This document shows, piece by piece, positions 23,906-32,451 of a stretch of DNA of 64,000 bases. The stretch covers positions 1-64,000 of the forward strand of contig JBALXI010000018.1 in the NCBI GenBank assembly GCA_036960605.1, in the 5' to 3' direction. This stretch comes from Oleispira sp036960605. GTDB lineage: Bacteria; Pseudomonadota; Gammaproteobacteria; Pseudomonadales; Oceanobacteraceae. Positions within the stretch are counted from its first letter, which is position 1, and each line of letters opens with the position of its first letter. The notes beneath the pieces were generated by a model. The model saw nothing but the letters and a program-made list of their open reading frames with translations. It was not told the origin of the DNA and ran no database searches. The translations under genes were made by a program, and so were the position numbers.

Positions 23906-24667
23906 ATGAGACATACCTTACGGATACTCGTATTCTTTTTGATCGCCAATGTCGGGATCGTTAATGTCGGCTTCGCTGAGCAAAGCTTATACCTTATTGG
24001 TGATGAAAATAATAAGCCTGAGTGCTACATCGATGGGGATGGCAATGTTACTGGCAGTGATGTCGAAATACTGAGGGAATTGGGCAAGCGGCTCGATCTA
24101 AAATTAGAAATTGAACTGGCGCCTTGGATTCGCGTATTGTCGATGGTCCAGTCGGGTAAGGCTGATGGCGGTTTTCCTTTGTTTGTTACCCCTGAAAGAA
24201 AAGAATACGCACTTTATTCAAAAGTGCCTATTCATGTATCTGTGATGACGCTTTATACCCAGTCAGGTCACGAATTTGACTATAACGACTTCCGTGATTT
24301 GTATCATAAAAAAATCGGCATAAATCGGGGTTACAGTATTTCAGAAGAGTTTGATCTCGCAGCACAAGCTGGAGACATTCAAATAACAGAAGTGGATACC
24401 CTCGGTCAATTGGTGAAGATGTTAACCAGTGGCCGCATTGATGCGATTGCTGCTACCCCTTCTAGTATTACAACCTATCTAAAAGAGCATGGCATCGAGA
24501 TTTCAGCCATTGGTCATGTACGTTCTCGAGCGGCCTATTTGACCTTATCTAAAATGGCTAAGATTAAAGATAAAGACCGGCTATTAGAAAAGATTAATCA
24601 AGCATTGCTGCTGATGGAACAAGAAGGCATCATTGAAGAAATTACTCAAAAACATCTAAATTATTGA
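23906..24667 (+). CDS. Periplasmic amino-acid-type solute-binding protein
   Basis: 253 residues. A signal peptide (to about residue 25, GFA) precedes a family 3 solute-binding domain: SDVEILRELGKRLDLKLEIELAPWIRVLSMVQSGKADGGFPLFVTPERKEYALYS, then GINRGYSI in the second lobe. No permease or ATPase gene is next to it, so it is an orphan that may serve a distant transporter or be a sensory protein. It converges with a LysE-type exporter gene 8 bp away. The ligand is unknown. Confidence 0.88.
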   Translation: MRHTLRILVFFLIANVGIVNVGFAEQSLYLIGDENNKPECYIDGDGNVTGSDVEILRELGKRLDLKLEIELAPWIRVLSMVQSGKADGGFPLFVTPERKEYALYSKVPIHVSVMTLYTQSGHEFDYNDFRDLYHKKIGINRGYSISEEFDLAAQAGDIQITEVDTLGQLVKMLTSGRIDAIAATPSSITTYLKEHGIEISAIGHVRSRAAYLTLSKMAKIKDKDRLLEKINQALLLMEQEGIIEEITQKHLNY

Positions 24668-24674
24668 TGAATAC

Positions 24675-25274
24675 CTAGATTATTAATAAATAGCCCGCGA
24701 TTAAAATTAGCCCTGCGCCCATCACTTGATTAAAACGCATAAGGTGATGAGGGTGCTGCAATAAATTTTGTAGTTTATTACCTAGGGCCGCCCAACAACT
24801 GATCGAAATAAAGCAAATAATCAAATACAGTGTGGTGAATGTCATTAATAAAGAGACTGAGTGTGCGACCTGAAAAGCAGTAATCCCTGATAGGCAGGCA
24901 ATCCATGCTTTAGGGTTGAGCCATTGCAGTAGCGCACCTTTTAAAAACCCCGGTAAGTTGTCGTTCTTTACATCAATCGCGTCAGCAGATTGCTGAGCAG
25001 AGCGTATTGTTTGAATACCTAAGTAGGCAATGAATAAAGCCCCTAATATCTGCAATGCTGTCATCAGGTTAGATGGTAGAAAATCAAACCCTAGAGTGAA
25101 TCCCAGCCCCAGCATAAAGAGCAGCAGACTAAAGCCAAGGCTCGCCCCCGCCACAAAAGGCAGTGTTCGTACGAAACCATGGTTGATACCGCTGGCAAGG
25201 GTTATCAGGTTCACAGGCCCCGGAGATATCGACATGCTTAGCGCAAAACTAGCCATCGCAAAAATAAGTGACAT
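24675..25274 (-). CDS. LysE/RhtB-family amino acid exporter
   Basis: 199 residues with about six membrane helices. LysE/RhtB signatures are present: SISPGPVNLITLASGINHG near the N terminus and GALLQWLNPKAWIACLSG in the middle. It exports amino acids or related metabolites. A divergently transcribed LysR gene begins 126 bp away and is its likely regulator. Confidence 0.92.
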   Translation of the reverse strand: MSLIFAMASFALSMSISPGPVNLITLASGINHGFVRTLPFVAGASLGFSLLLFMLGLGFTLGFDFLPSNLMTALQILGALFIAYLGIQTIRSAQQSADAIDVKNDNLPGFLKGALLQWLNPKAWIACLSGITAFQVAHSVSLLMTFTTLYLIICFISISCWAALGNKLQNLLQHPHHLMRFNQVMGAGLILIAGYLLII

Positions 25275-25399
25275 AAAACCTCTTTAATCATCAATTATGG
25301 CTAGGAAAGCCGCTAATGACGATCATATATTAAACTGCTAGCATTGATTAGATGGTTTAATTCGATTTCATTGATCGATAATATGGGATTAGTGGCAAC

Positions 25400-26377
25400 A
25401 TGATAGATGAACTCAGAGGATTAGCGATATTCGCTGAAACGGCCAAGCAGGGGTCGTTTAAAAAGGCCGCGTTAGAACTTGGTTTGTCATCTTCGGTGGT
25501 GAGTTATCACATTAGTGAGCTTGAAAAGCGTATCGATTGCGCTCTTATGTATCGCTCGACACGTAAGCTCTCTCTCACCCATGAAGGGCAAATCTTATTA
25601 GTGCATGCTCAGAAGATGTTGCAAGAAGTTGAAGTGGGTTTAGCGAAGGTCAGCAGTCAGGATCAACAGCTTAAAGGTAAGCTTTCAATAACATTGCCAT
25701 CAGCGCTGACGCGATCGCCCTTGATTGCAAAAATTGTACAATTTCACCAAGCCCATGCTCTGATCGATTTGAATATCGTTTTCAGTGATCTGCGCCAAGA
25801 TCTGATTACCGATACGATTGATTTAGCCATCCGCATCGGCGATATGGCGGATAGTACATTGATGAGCAAGCGGCTTGGCAGTATTCGGCGCACGCTGGTT
25901 TGTACTCCTGAGTTTATCAAAGATCAATGTTTACGGAATAACATTGAAATACAGACAGTATTGGATTTACAGCCCGCAGATATTGAAAGCTGGCCTTGGA
26001 TTAAACTATCCATGCTCAATAATAAGCGTCGATTAATACCGCGTAATACTCCCATTAGTTCATCCGATACAAGGAATACAAAATCGATAATTCGAGAAAG
26101 TTTAGAGCTAGATTTCAACAGTTCAATTACGGTGGATAGTGTCGAGGCGATGACCCAGTTTTGTTTATTGGGCAGTGGTATTGCAACACCGCCTGATTTT
26201 TTAGTCGAGCAAGCGCTGGCGAATCAAACCCTCATTGAGCTGTTACCTGATTGGCAGGTTGAAGATCTTCCTCTCTATGCTGTTTGGCATAATAGCAATG
26301 TAACCAAAGGATCTGGCAATAAAAAGGTACAGCGCTTAATCGATTTCTTAGACGGTAACCAAGTCCCTCAGTCTTAA
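25400..26377 (+). CDS. LysR-family regulator, divergent from LysE exporter
   Basis: 325 residues. The N-terminal winged helix-turn-helix (FAETAKQGSFKKAALELGLSSSVVSYHISELEKRIDCALMYRSTRKLSLTHEG) is of the CrgA/DsdC-like group, followed by a substrate-binding domain (IDLNIVFSDLRQDLITDTIDLAIRIGDMADSTLMSKRLGSIRR). It has an inserted segment of about 30 residues around 195-235. The 125-bp divergent promoter region with the LysE gene implies control of the exporter by its substrate. Confidence 0.92.
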   Translation: MIDELRGLAIFAETAKQGSFKKAALELGLSSSVVSYHISELEKRIDCALMYRSTRKLSLTHEGQILLVHAQKMLQEVEVGLAKVSSQDQQLKGKLSITLPSALTRSPLIAKIVQFHQAHALIDLNIVFSDLRQDLITDTIDLAIRIGDMADSTLMSKRLGSIRRTLVCTPEFIKDQCLRNNIEIQTVLDLQPADIESWPWIKLSMLNNKRRLIPRNTPISSSDTRNTKSIIRESLELDFNSSITVDSVEAMTQFCLLGSGIATPPDFLVEQALANQTLIELLPDWQVEDLPLYAVWHNSNVTKGSGNKKVQRLIDFLDGNQVPQS

Positions 26378-26460
26378 AACACTCTCTTTATACTCAGAAA
26401 GCCTAAAGCCAGAGGCTGCTGAAGACTATACTTAGTCATGACCTTTTAAGGAGGCGATCA

Positions 26461-27231
26461 ATGAAGAATTTATATCGATACCTATTCAGCCTAAGTTTAT
26501 TGTTCTGTTCTGTATTTACTCATACAGAAGATCCCGTTGTGATTGCTACTAACGATTATACGCCCTATACGTCAACCAAAAATGACGGCTCTGGAGTAAT
26601 TCTAGAAATTATTCGGCAGGCTTTTAATGAAGTGGATTTAGATGTTGATTATCAATTCTACCCATGGAAACGCTGTTTAGGAGAGGTTGATAAAGGGCTA
26701 GTATTCGCGGCCACCCCTTATTTTAAAACAGACGCTCGTCAAAAGATTTATGATTATTCTGATCCGATATTACCCATGTTTAACCGCTGGTTTTATAACA
26801 AAGAAAAGTTTCCTGATGGTTTCGAATGGTCAGAAATGGAAAGTTTTCAGGGTTACAGAATTGGTGGCGTAATAGGATACTGGTACATCCCAGAATTTGA
26901 GAGGCTAGGCTTAAATTTTGAACTGGTTAAAAGTGATTTGCAGAATTTACAGAAGTTGGTCAATCATCGGATAGATTTTACGATTATTGATGAGCTAACC
27001 GGAAATGATTTGATCCGAGAGCACTTGTCTACTAATGCAGAAAATATTGGGATTTTAGACAAATCTTATGATTTCCAAGAAAGTTATCTTCTTATTTCTA
27101 GGGATTATCCTAATAGCGAAGTAATAAAGAAGAAATTTAATCAAGGATTGAAGATGTTAAAGGAAAATGGCAAGTTTTGGCAGATCCTAATCAGTCACGA
27201 AGTGCCTGATGACTTTAATAAAACTAAATGA
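26461..27231 (+). CDS. Periplasmic family 3 solute-binding protein
   Basis: 256 residues with a signal peptide (to about residue 21) and the core VIATNDYTPYTSTKNDGSGVILEIIRQAF, FYPWKRCLGEVDKG, GGVIGYWYIPEFERLG. A strong AAGGAGG ribosome binding site precedes the ATG. No transporter genes adjoin it. Its last 37 bp overlap the end of the convergent cysC gene. It is a second orphan binding protein of the same family as the one at 23906 but only distantly alike. Confidence 0.88.
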   Translation: MKNLYRYLFSLSLLFCSVFTHTEDPVVIATNDYTPYTSTKNDGSGVILEIIRQAFNEVDLDVDYQFYPWKRCLGEVDKGLVFAATPYFKTDARQKIYDYSDPILPMFNRWFYNKEKFPDGFEWSEMESFQGYRIGGVIGYWYIPEFERLGLNFELVKSDLQNLQKLVNHRIDFTIIDELTGNDLIREHLSTNAENIGILDKSYDFQESYLLISRDYPNSEVIKKKFNQGLKMLKENGKFWQILISHEVPDDFNKTK

Positions 27232-27779
27232 TTTATAACATCTTGAACAGCGTCTTCTAAGGATTTACCTGAAATCATTTTAATATGAACTTCAGGTTTT
27301 AAAGGTTTTTCGTAAGGTGAATCGATACCGGTAAACTCTGGTAGTTCACCCACACGGGCTTTCTTATACAAGCCTTTTACATCTCGTTGTTCACAGACTT
27401 CTAGTGGCGTATCAACAAAGACTTCAATAAATTCGTCATCGTTAAATAGCTTGCGCACGTTATCTCGGCTTTCTCTAAAAGGAGAGATAAAAGCACATAA
27501 TACGATGATACCGGCATCAACTAATTGCTGAGCCATATGGCCAACTCGGCGAATATTTTCTTCTCTATCTTCTTTACTAAAACTCAAGTCTTTGCATAAC
27601 CCAGTACGGACTATATCGCCGTCTAGCAGAGAAGTTTTCAGCCCTAACTCAATAAACTGCTTTTCAACTTCACACGCCAAACTGGATTTGCCTGCACCGC
27701 TATATCCGGTAAACCAGATGACGCAGGGTTTTGTTGTTTTATTTAAAGTTTTTATAATAGTTGTCATAGTCGTAGTCAT
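27195..27779 (-). CDS. cysC: Adenylylsulfate (APS) kinase
   Basis: 194 residues. Walker A is TGYSGAGKSSLA; LLDGDIVRTGLCKDLSFSKEDREENIRRVG is the APS-binding and lid region; GLYKKARVGELPEFTGIDSPYE is the typical C-terminal stretch. It phosphorylates APS to PAPS, the sulfate donor for sulfotransferases and assimilation. There is no cysDN here; instead the ATG overlaps the stop codon of a LysR gene (TAATG), an unusual operon. The 3' end overlaps the convergent binding-protein gene by 37 bp. Confidence 0.93.
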   Translation of the reverse strand: MTTTMTTIIKTLNKTTKPCVIWFTGYSGAGKSSLACEVEKQFIELGLKTSLLDGDIVRTGLCKDLSFSKEDREENIRRVGHMAQQLVDAGIIVLCAFISPFRESRDNVRKLFNDDEFIEVFVDTPLEVCEQRDVKGLYKKARVGELPEFTGIDSPYEKPLKPEVHIKMISGKSLEDAVQDVINHLVLLKSSGTS

Positions 27780-28657
27780 TATGTTTCATCCGCAAACCAT
27801 TGTTCAAGAAATTCAATGCAATGTACTAGTTTAGTCGGTACAAAATGTCGAGCAGGGTAAAGGGCATAAAGGGTCAGGTTCGGTTTTTTAGTTTTTGATA
27901 AAATTTCAATAACGTCACCTTTTTCTATTGCTTCACGGCAAACAAAATCAGGAATGAAACCAATGCCCTGGTTACGCTTAATCACTTCCATCATAAAGAC
28001 AGTGCTATTTACTCTTAAATTACCCTGAATAGTAATGCCATCATCAATGGGCCAAACATTTTTTCCTTGAAAATAGCTGTATTCAAAACAATTGTGTTGA
28101 GATAAGTCGTGTGCAATTTTAATCTTTGGATGATTCTCAAAGTACTCGGCGCCGACGCAGACTTTATAGTTAAATTGAGTCAGTGGGCGGCCGACATAAT
28201 TGGAATCAATGGCTTTGCTCGAAGCCCGGAAACCTAAATCAAAACCTTGCTCAACCAGGTCAATACTTTCATCCCCTAAGTGAATATCCAATTCAATGTC
28301 TGGATACGTCTGCATAAAATCGGCAAACAAACCTGATAAGTCGGTAATGCCTAACGCCATAGGCGCGTTGATTTTTAGTTTTCCTTTCGGCTTAGCTTGT
28401 CTGTCTTGCACAAAGTCTTCTGCATCATCCAATTTTTCTAAAATCTCTCGTGCGCGTTGCAAATAACCTTCACCGGCATCGGTTAATTGCACGCTGCGGG
28501 TTGATCGATGTAATAAGCGAGCGCCCAGTGAGTCTTCCAAGCGGCTGATCTCTTTACTTATCATCGATTTAGAGGCATTGGTTTGCTCGGCGACACGAGT
28601 AAAGCTTCCTAGGTCAGCCAAGCGGACAAAAAGTTGAATTGCGCGCAGTTTATCCAT
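27779..28657 (-). CDS. LysR-family regulator coupled to cysC
   Basis: 292 residues with the usual winged helix-turn-helix (FVRLADLGSFTRVAEQTNASKSMISKEISRLEDSLGARLLHRSTRSVQLTDAG) and a CrgA-type effector domain (DLGFRASSKAIDSNYVGRPL). It is divergent from the GST operon (gap 182 bp, containing a 13-bp perfect inverted repeat) and is probably its regulator; readthrough would also express cysC. It is unlike CysB in sequence. Confidence 0.92.
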   Translation of the reverse strand: MDKLRAIQLFVRLADLGSFTRVAEQTNASKSMISKEISRLEDSLGARLLHRSTRSVQLTDAGEGYLQRAREILEKLDDAEDFVQDRQAKPKGKLKINAPMALGITDLSGLFADFMQTYPDIELDIHLGDESIDLVEQGFDLGFRASSKAIDSNYVGRPLTQFNYKVCVGAEYFENHPKIKIAHDLSQHNCFEYSYFQGKNVWPIDDGITIQGNLRVNSTVFMMEVIKRNQGIGFIPDFVCREAIEKGDVIEILSKTKKPNLTLYALYPARHFVPTKLVHCIEFLEQWFADET

Positions 28658-28761
28658 CGATAGGTCTCACGGAGGGCAGGTACTTATGTATCAACTGTCT
28701 CCATATTGGAAACATCTGGTTCTCATTATAGCTATATATGATAACAGTAAAAACCCCCAAG

Positions 28762-28793
28762 CTGCACCTGTCGTCATTAAACGACAGGTGCAG
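28762..28793. promoter_or_regulatory. Perfect 13-bp inverted repeat upstream of the GST operon
   Basis: CTGCACCTGTCGT and ACGACAGGTGCAG flank a 6-nt CATTAA loop, 46 bp before the GST start. It is GC-richer than its surroundings. As RNA it would be a very stable hairpin in the leader; as DNA it could be a repressor site. It lacks a following T run, so a simple terminator is unlikely. Confidence 0.7.
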
Positions 28794-28839
28794 TTGCACT
28801 GAAATCACTTAAACCTTTAATTCAGAACGGAACAATATT

Positions 28840-29478
28840 ATGTACACACTTTATTACTCTCCAAGCGCTTGTTCACTGGCCACTCAGGTGGTTTTACATG
28901 AACTGGGTCAAGCGGTTGAAATTAAGAATGTTCAGCAGCTAGAAAACTTCAAGAGCATCAATCCAGTCGGTGCCGTGCCGGTATTACTTGATGACGACAA
29001 GGGCTATACCGATAAAGCACTGACTGAAGGCGCAGCGATTATTTTATACCTGCTTAATAAGCATGAAAACACTTTGCTGCCTGCTACGGGTCATGCGCGT
29101 CAGCAGGGGATTGAGAACATGATGTTTGCCAATGCCACGATGCACCCTAGCTATGGTCGTTTGTTCTTTATCGCGCAACATATTAGCGATGAGAGCACTC
29201 ACGATAAAAAGATTAGGCAAGCTGCCTTTGATACTGCGGCTGAGTCTATTAACGTCTTATGGCAGGTCGTTGAGCAGAAACTAGCGTTACACCCGAATAA
29301 TGAAATATTTTTAGGCGGCGCGAAGCCATCAGCAGCCGACATTTTGCTTGCCGTGTATTCCCGTTGGGGTGCAAGTTTCCCTGTTGAAATCACCCTAGGG
29401 CCGAAAGTTCAGAAGATGCTTGCAGCCGTATTAGCATTGCCAAGTTTCGAAAAAGCACTAGCAGCCGAGCAAGGTTAA
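28840..29478 (+). CDS. Glutathione S-transferase
   Basis: 212 residues. The thioredoxin-like N domain begins YYSPSACSLATQVVLHELG and has the GSH-binding cis-Pro in NPVGAVPVLL; the helical C domain follows (FANATMHPSYGRLFFIAQH, AKPSAADILLAVYSRWG). The pattern SPSACSLA is that of beta-class bacterial enzymes, which use the Cys near residue 10. It is the first gene of a four-gene operon with an NTF2-like protein, a FrnE-type DsbA protein and a tautomerase, all probably for detoxifying or degrading an electrophilic compound. Confidence 0.92.
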   Translation: MYTLYYSPSACSLATQVVLHELGQAVEIKNVQQLENFKSINPVGAVPVLLDDDKGYTDKALTEGAAIILYLLNKHENTLLPATGHARQQGIENMMFANATMHPSYGRLFFIAQHISDESTHDKKIRQAAFDTAAESINVLWQVVEQKLALHPNNEIFLGGAKPSAADILLAVYSRWGASFPVEITLGPKVQKMLAAVLALPSFEKALAAEQG

Positions 29479-29488
29479 GGAATTTGTT

Positions 29489-29914
29489 ATGAGTGGACCT
29501 AGACCTACATTTAGAAAGATAAATGACTCCGCCAGTGCTGTAGAAGTAGGAGATTTTGGTCGGGACGAATTTGATTCTGTGATGACTCTAGTGCAGGCCT
29601 ATTTTAATGGCCTGTACCAAGGCGATGTCGAAAAACTAGAATCAATATTCCATCCCGATGCTTTTTTAAAGGCTCCAGGATTAAGACGCAGTCTTCAACA
29701 GTGGCTAGAAGCGGTTGCTGGTCGGTCTATCCCAGCTCAGCAAGGGCAGGCTTATGACTTTAGGTTGTTATCGATTGAAGTCATAAAAGATCAGGCCATG
29801 GTGAAGTTAGATTGTCCGTTATTTGAACATGCTTATGTCGATTTCTTAGGTCTGCTCAAAGAAAATGGACGCTGGTTAATTGTTAATAAAATGTACACAG
29901 ACTTAAACGAATAA
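29489..29914 (+). CDS. NTF2-like protein, lumazine-binding-type (Lumazine_bd_2)
   Basis: 141 residues with an NTF2/cystatin-like fold: VMTLVQAYFNGLYQGDVEKLESIFHPDAFLKAPG, then VKLDCPLFEHAYVDFLGLLKENGRWLIVNKMY. Members of this group are small enzymes or binding proteins without a fixed catalytic set. It sits 10 bp after the GST gene and 5 bp before the FrnE-type gene, in the same operon. Function not determined. Confidence 0.85.
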   Translation: MSGPRPTFRKINDSASAVEVGDFGRDEFDSVMTLVQAYFNGLYQGDVEKLESIFHPDAFLKAPGLRRSLQQWLEAVAGRSIPAQQGQAYDFRLLSIEVIKDQAMVKLDCPLFEHAYVDFLGLLKENGRWLIVNKMYTDLNE

Positions 29915-29919
29915 GAGGA

Positions 29920-30558
29920 GTGTATTGGATTAATAAATTAAAGATAGAAATGATTCATGACGCAGTTTGTTCTTGGTGTCCGATTGGCTATGCCAATTTA
30001 AAACAGGCGCTAAAAAATTTAGACATTGACGCAGATTTTTATTTCCTACCCTTTGAGCTCAATCCAGAGTTGGGCGTTCAGGGCGAGGACATGAATGATC
30101 ACCTAGGTCAGAGATATGGCTGGAGTGAAAGTAAGCGTAGGGATTATCGTCAGAATTTATTAGTGGTGGCGGAACAAGCGGGTGTGGCGATGGATTTCTC
30201 CAAACGCACGCATTATTACAATACCAATCAAGCACACCAAATAATTCATTGGTGTGAAGGGTTTGATAAGCAGCAAGCCATGAATGAATTGCTGATTGAT
30301 GCTTATTTTAAGCAGGGCTTAGATATCAATAATAGCCAAGTGTTATTGAATTTAGTCGAGCAGTTAGGTTTGGATAGATCACAGGCTGAAGTCGCATTAA
30401 ATTCTTCTGCAACGAAGCAGCAATTAGCGATTAAAAAACAACGAGTACAGCAGGCTGAGATAACCAGTGTGCCGGCATTCATTTTTAATAATCGTACCTT
30501 GGTAACGGGTTCAAATTCCGTTGAATATTTTGAGCAAGCTTTGAGTTCTAAGCTTTGA
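29920..30558 (+). CDS. FrnE-type DsbA-family oxidoreductase
   Basis: 212 residues starting with GTG, supported by an AGAGG element just before it. The N terminus has the CxxC motif VCSWCPIGYANL, the middle the GGxxA-type helical insertion, and the C terminus the cis-Pro loop ITSVPAFIFNNRTLVTGS. FrnE-like proteins (COG2761) are cytoplasmic thiol-disulfide or isomerase-type enzymes. No signal peptide is present. Its operon with GST and tautomerase genes points to glutathione-linked chemistry. Confidence 0.9.
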   Translation: MYWINKLKIEMIHDAVCSWCPIGYANLKQALKNLDIDADFYFLPFELNPELGVQGEDMNDHLGQRYGWSESKRRDYRQNLLVVAEQAGVAMDFSKRTHYYNTNQAHQIIHWCEGFDKQQAMNELLIDAYFKQGLDINNSQVLLNLVEQLGLDRSQAEVALNSSATKQQLAIKKQRVQQAEITSVPAFIFNNRTLVTGSNSVEYFEQALSSKL

Positions 30559-30607
30559 CTTCACTCGTAAATTAATCAAATAGACCTATTAAAATAGAGA
30601 GAACGTT

Positions 30608-30811
30608 ATGCCTTATATTAATATTAAAATTACAGACGAAAATGTAAGCAATGAACAGAAACAAGCACTGATTAAAGGCGCAACCCAATTAATGGTTGAT
30701 GTGCTGAATAAAAATCCTGCGACAACGTTTGTAGTGATTGATGAAGTTAATCTTGATAACTGGGGCATAGGTTATGACCAAGTAACTGAATTGCGTAAGA
30801 GATCAATCTAA
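30608..30811 (+). CDS. 4-oxalocrotonate tautomerase family enzyme
   Basis: 67 residues, the classic size. After Met removal the N terminus is the catalytic Pro (PYINIKITDE), and NPATTFVVIDEV with the WG motif matches the family. Such enzymes isomerise keto and enol forms in aromatic degradation or dehalogenation. It closes the GST/NTF2/FrnE operon after a 49-bp gap. The native substrate cannot be inferred. Confidence 0.9.
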   Translation: MPYINIKITDENVSNEQKQALIKGATQLMVDVLNKNPATTFVVIDEVNLDNWGIGYDQVTELRKRSI

Positions 30812-30837
30812 CCAAGAAATGTTCAGGTCTAAAGATA

Positions 30838-32265
30838 TTATTGGGATATAAGTAATCCCTGACGGCTAATGTCGGTAGAGTGTGTAAGAGGAGCATTCGA
30901 TACACCTACCGCTGTTACCTTTCCTTCAGATACGATGAGATCCTTAATTTCACTAGAGCGGTCAGTCTTGATGGTAGTTGCCGCTGCTAACAATTGCTGC
31001 TCAATATCGTATTTAGCGTAAAAGGCCTCAGCATCAGATACCCAACTATTAGAATCTACTTGGGAACCACCGGTATGACCAAAAAGATAAAGAGTATCAC
31101 CATCAAGTGTTAGACCATTTAGCCAATCTTCTTTATTTATATCATGCCACTCTTGGCTATAGGTGTAATCAAGGGTATTGATATTGATCAAGCTAATATC
31201 TAATTCACGAGTATTGTTTAGTTCATCAGATTTTGTGATATGACTGATGCTGCCAACGATTAGTTGATTATTATACAGTGCGATGTCTTTTAAAAACTGA
31301 GAGTGGGTACTGGATATTAAGCGTTCCTCTATGAGGTTACCTTGAACATCTAAGTGCTTAAATAAAATGTGACTGGTTGTCAGGCGGGTATTTTCGACTA
31401 GAGCAATAGTACTTTCGAATCGATGATTGTAAGCAGGAATCGCATTGGTTGTTAAAGTATCAACGATATAAATGTCGCCATTTCGACTATGAGATACTTG
31501 TGCCGTACCAGCGCCACGATTACTGTTATTCCAATAATAAATAGAAATTACTTGCTCCCACTGAAACGTGAGATCAATACCGTATTTTGCTAGTTTCTGG
31601 CCATCGTTATTAAAGGCGACTAATAATTCTTCTTGCTCACAATTGAATGTCACGGCACCAAAACGTCCCCACGAAACAGAATTCTGGCTGTATAGTTGAT
31701 CAACGTTTGTATAAGGATTATCAACTATTTCGAAAGGTGATGTTAGCCATTCTTCTTCAGAAAATGGGGTTAGATATTCTTGCTCTAACGTCGTAGCAAG
31801 CATTGGCGCGGAATAAAGTAATTGGCCATCGGCAGAGTAACGTTGTATTTCAACCTGATGTGATTCGCTATCAGAATATAAAAGAACACCTAATGAATAT
31901 TCACCGGAAGGGTGAGCACAAGCATCGATATAACCGCCGCTATTATTATCTAAAGAATAGACACTACCTTGCTTATTGGTAATGGCGGAAAAGCCATCCA
32001 GCTTGCCATTTTCAGCAAGCAAGGAGGTCTCACCTAAAATAAGTAAACGATCGTTATCGAGTTGAACGACTTTCTCAAAAGAAGTGATTTCACCAAGGTG
32101 ACCACTGAAGATGCCTGCCGATGCAGTGATTGGCTGAAGATTGAGGTCATTTAAGGTAGGGCCTTGGACATCGGGCTGTGGTTGATCGTCATTAACAGAA
32201 TCTTTGCTATCACTACCACAAGCAGATAACAGGAGTATGAATATAACGGAATAAATATGATTCAT
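30838..32265 (-). CDS. Hypothetical lipoprotein, possible beta-propeller
   Basis: 475 residues. A short signal peptide ends in a lipobox (LLLSACGS). The body is a repetitive strand-rich sequence with recurring blocks such as LDNDRLLILGET, NGDIYIVDTLTT, LYNNQLIVGSI and LDGDTLYLFGHT, as in beta-propeller or PQQ-like folds, with no recognised enzyme motif. It stands alone and converges with the tautomerase gene. Likely located in the outer membrane or periplasm; function unknown. Confidence 0.8.
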   Translation of the reverse strand: MNHIYSVIFILLLSACGSDSKDSVNDDQPQPDVQGPTLNDLNLQPITASAGIFSGHLGEITSFEKVVQLDNDRLLILGETSLLAENGKLDGFSAITNKQGSVYSLDNNSGGYIDACAHPSGEYSLGVLLYSDSESHQVEIQRYSADGQLLYSAPMLATTLEQEYLTPFSEEEWLTSPFEIVDNPYTNVDQLYSQNSVSWGRFGAVTFNCEQEELLVAFNNDGQKLAKYGIDLTFQWEQVISIYYWNNSNRGAGTAQVSHSRNGDIYIVDTLTTNAIPAYNHRFESTIALVENTRLTTSHILFKHLDVQGNLIEERLISSTHSQFLKDIALYNNQLIVGSISHITKSDELNNTRELDISLININTLDYTYSQEWHDINKEDWLNGLTLDGDTLYLFGHTGGSQVDSNSWVSDAEAFYAKYDIEQQLLAAATTIKTDRSSEIKDLIVSEGKVTAVGVSNAPLTHSTDISRQGLLISQ

Positions 32266-32451
32266 TTGTAAAACATCCTATAAAACAAATAGTGCCACCT
32301 TCAGCGTGCTGCAGTTTATGATAGGCCGATAGGCTTTGTCATTAAAATTATTAATAAGGGTGATAAACAAATCGAAGACGAAGTATGGCAAGATACCGAA
32401 GATACATTTTTAAGGATGGGCTTTAGCCCAATCTATTATGGAACTAGCACA

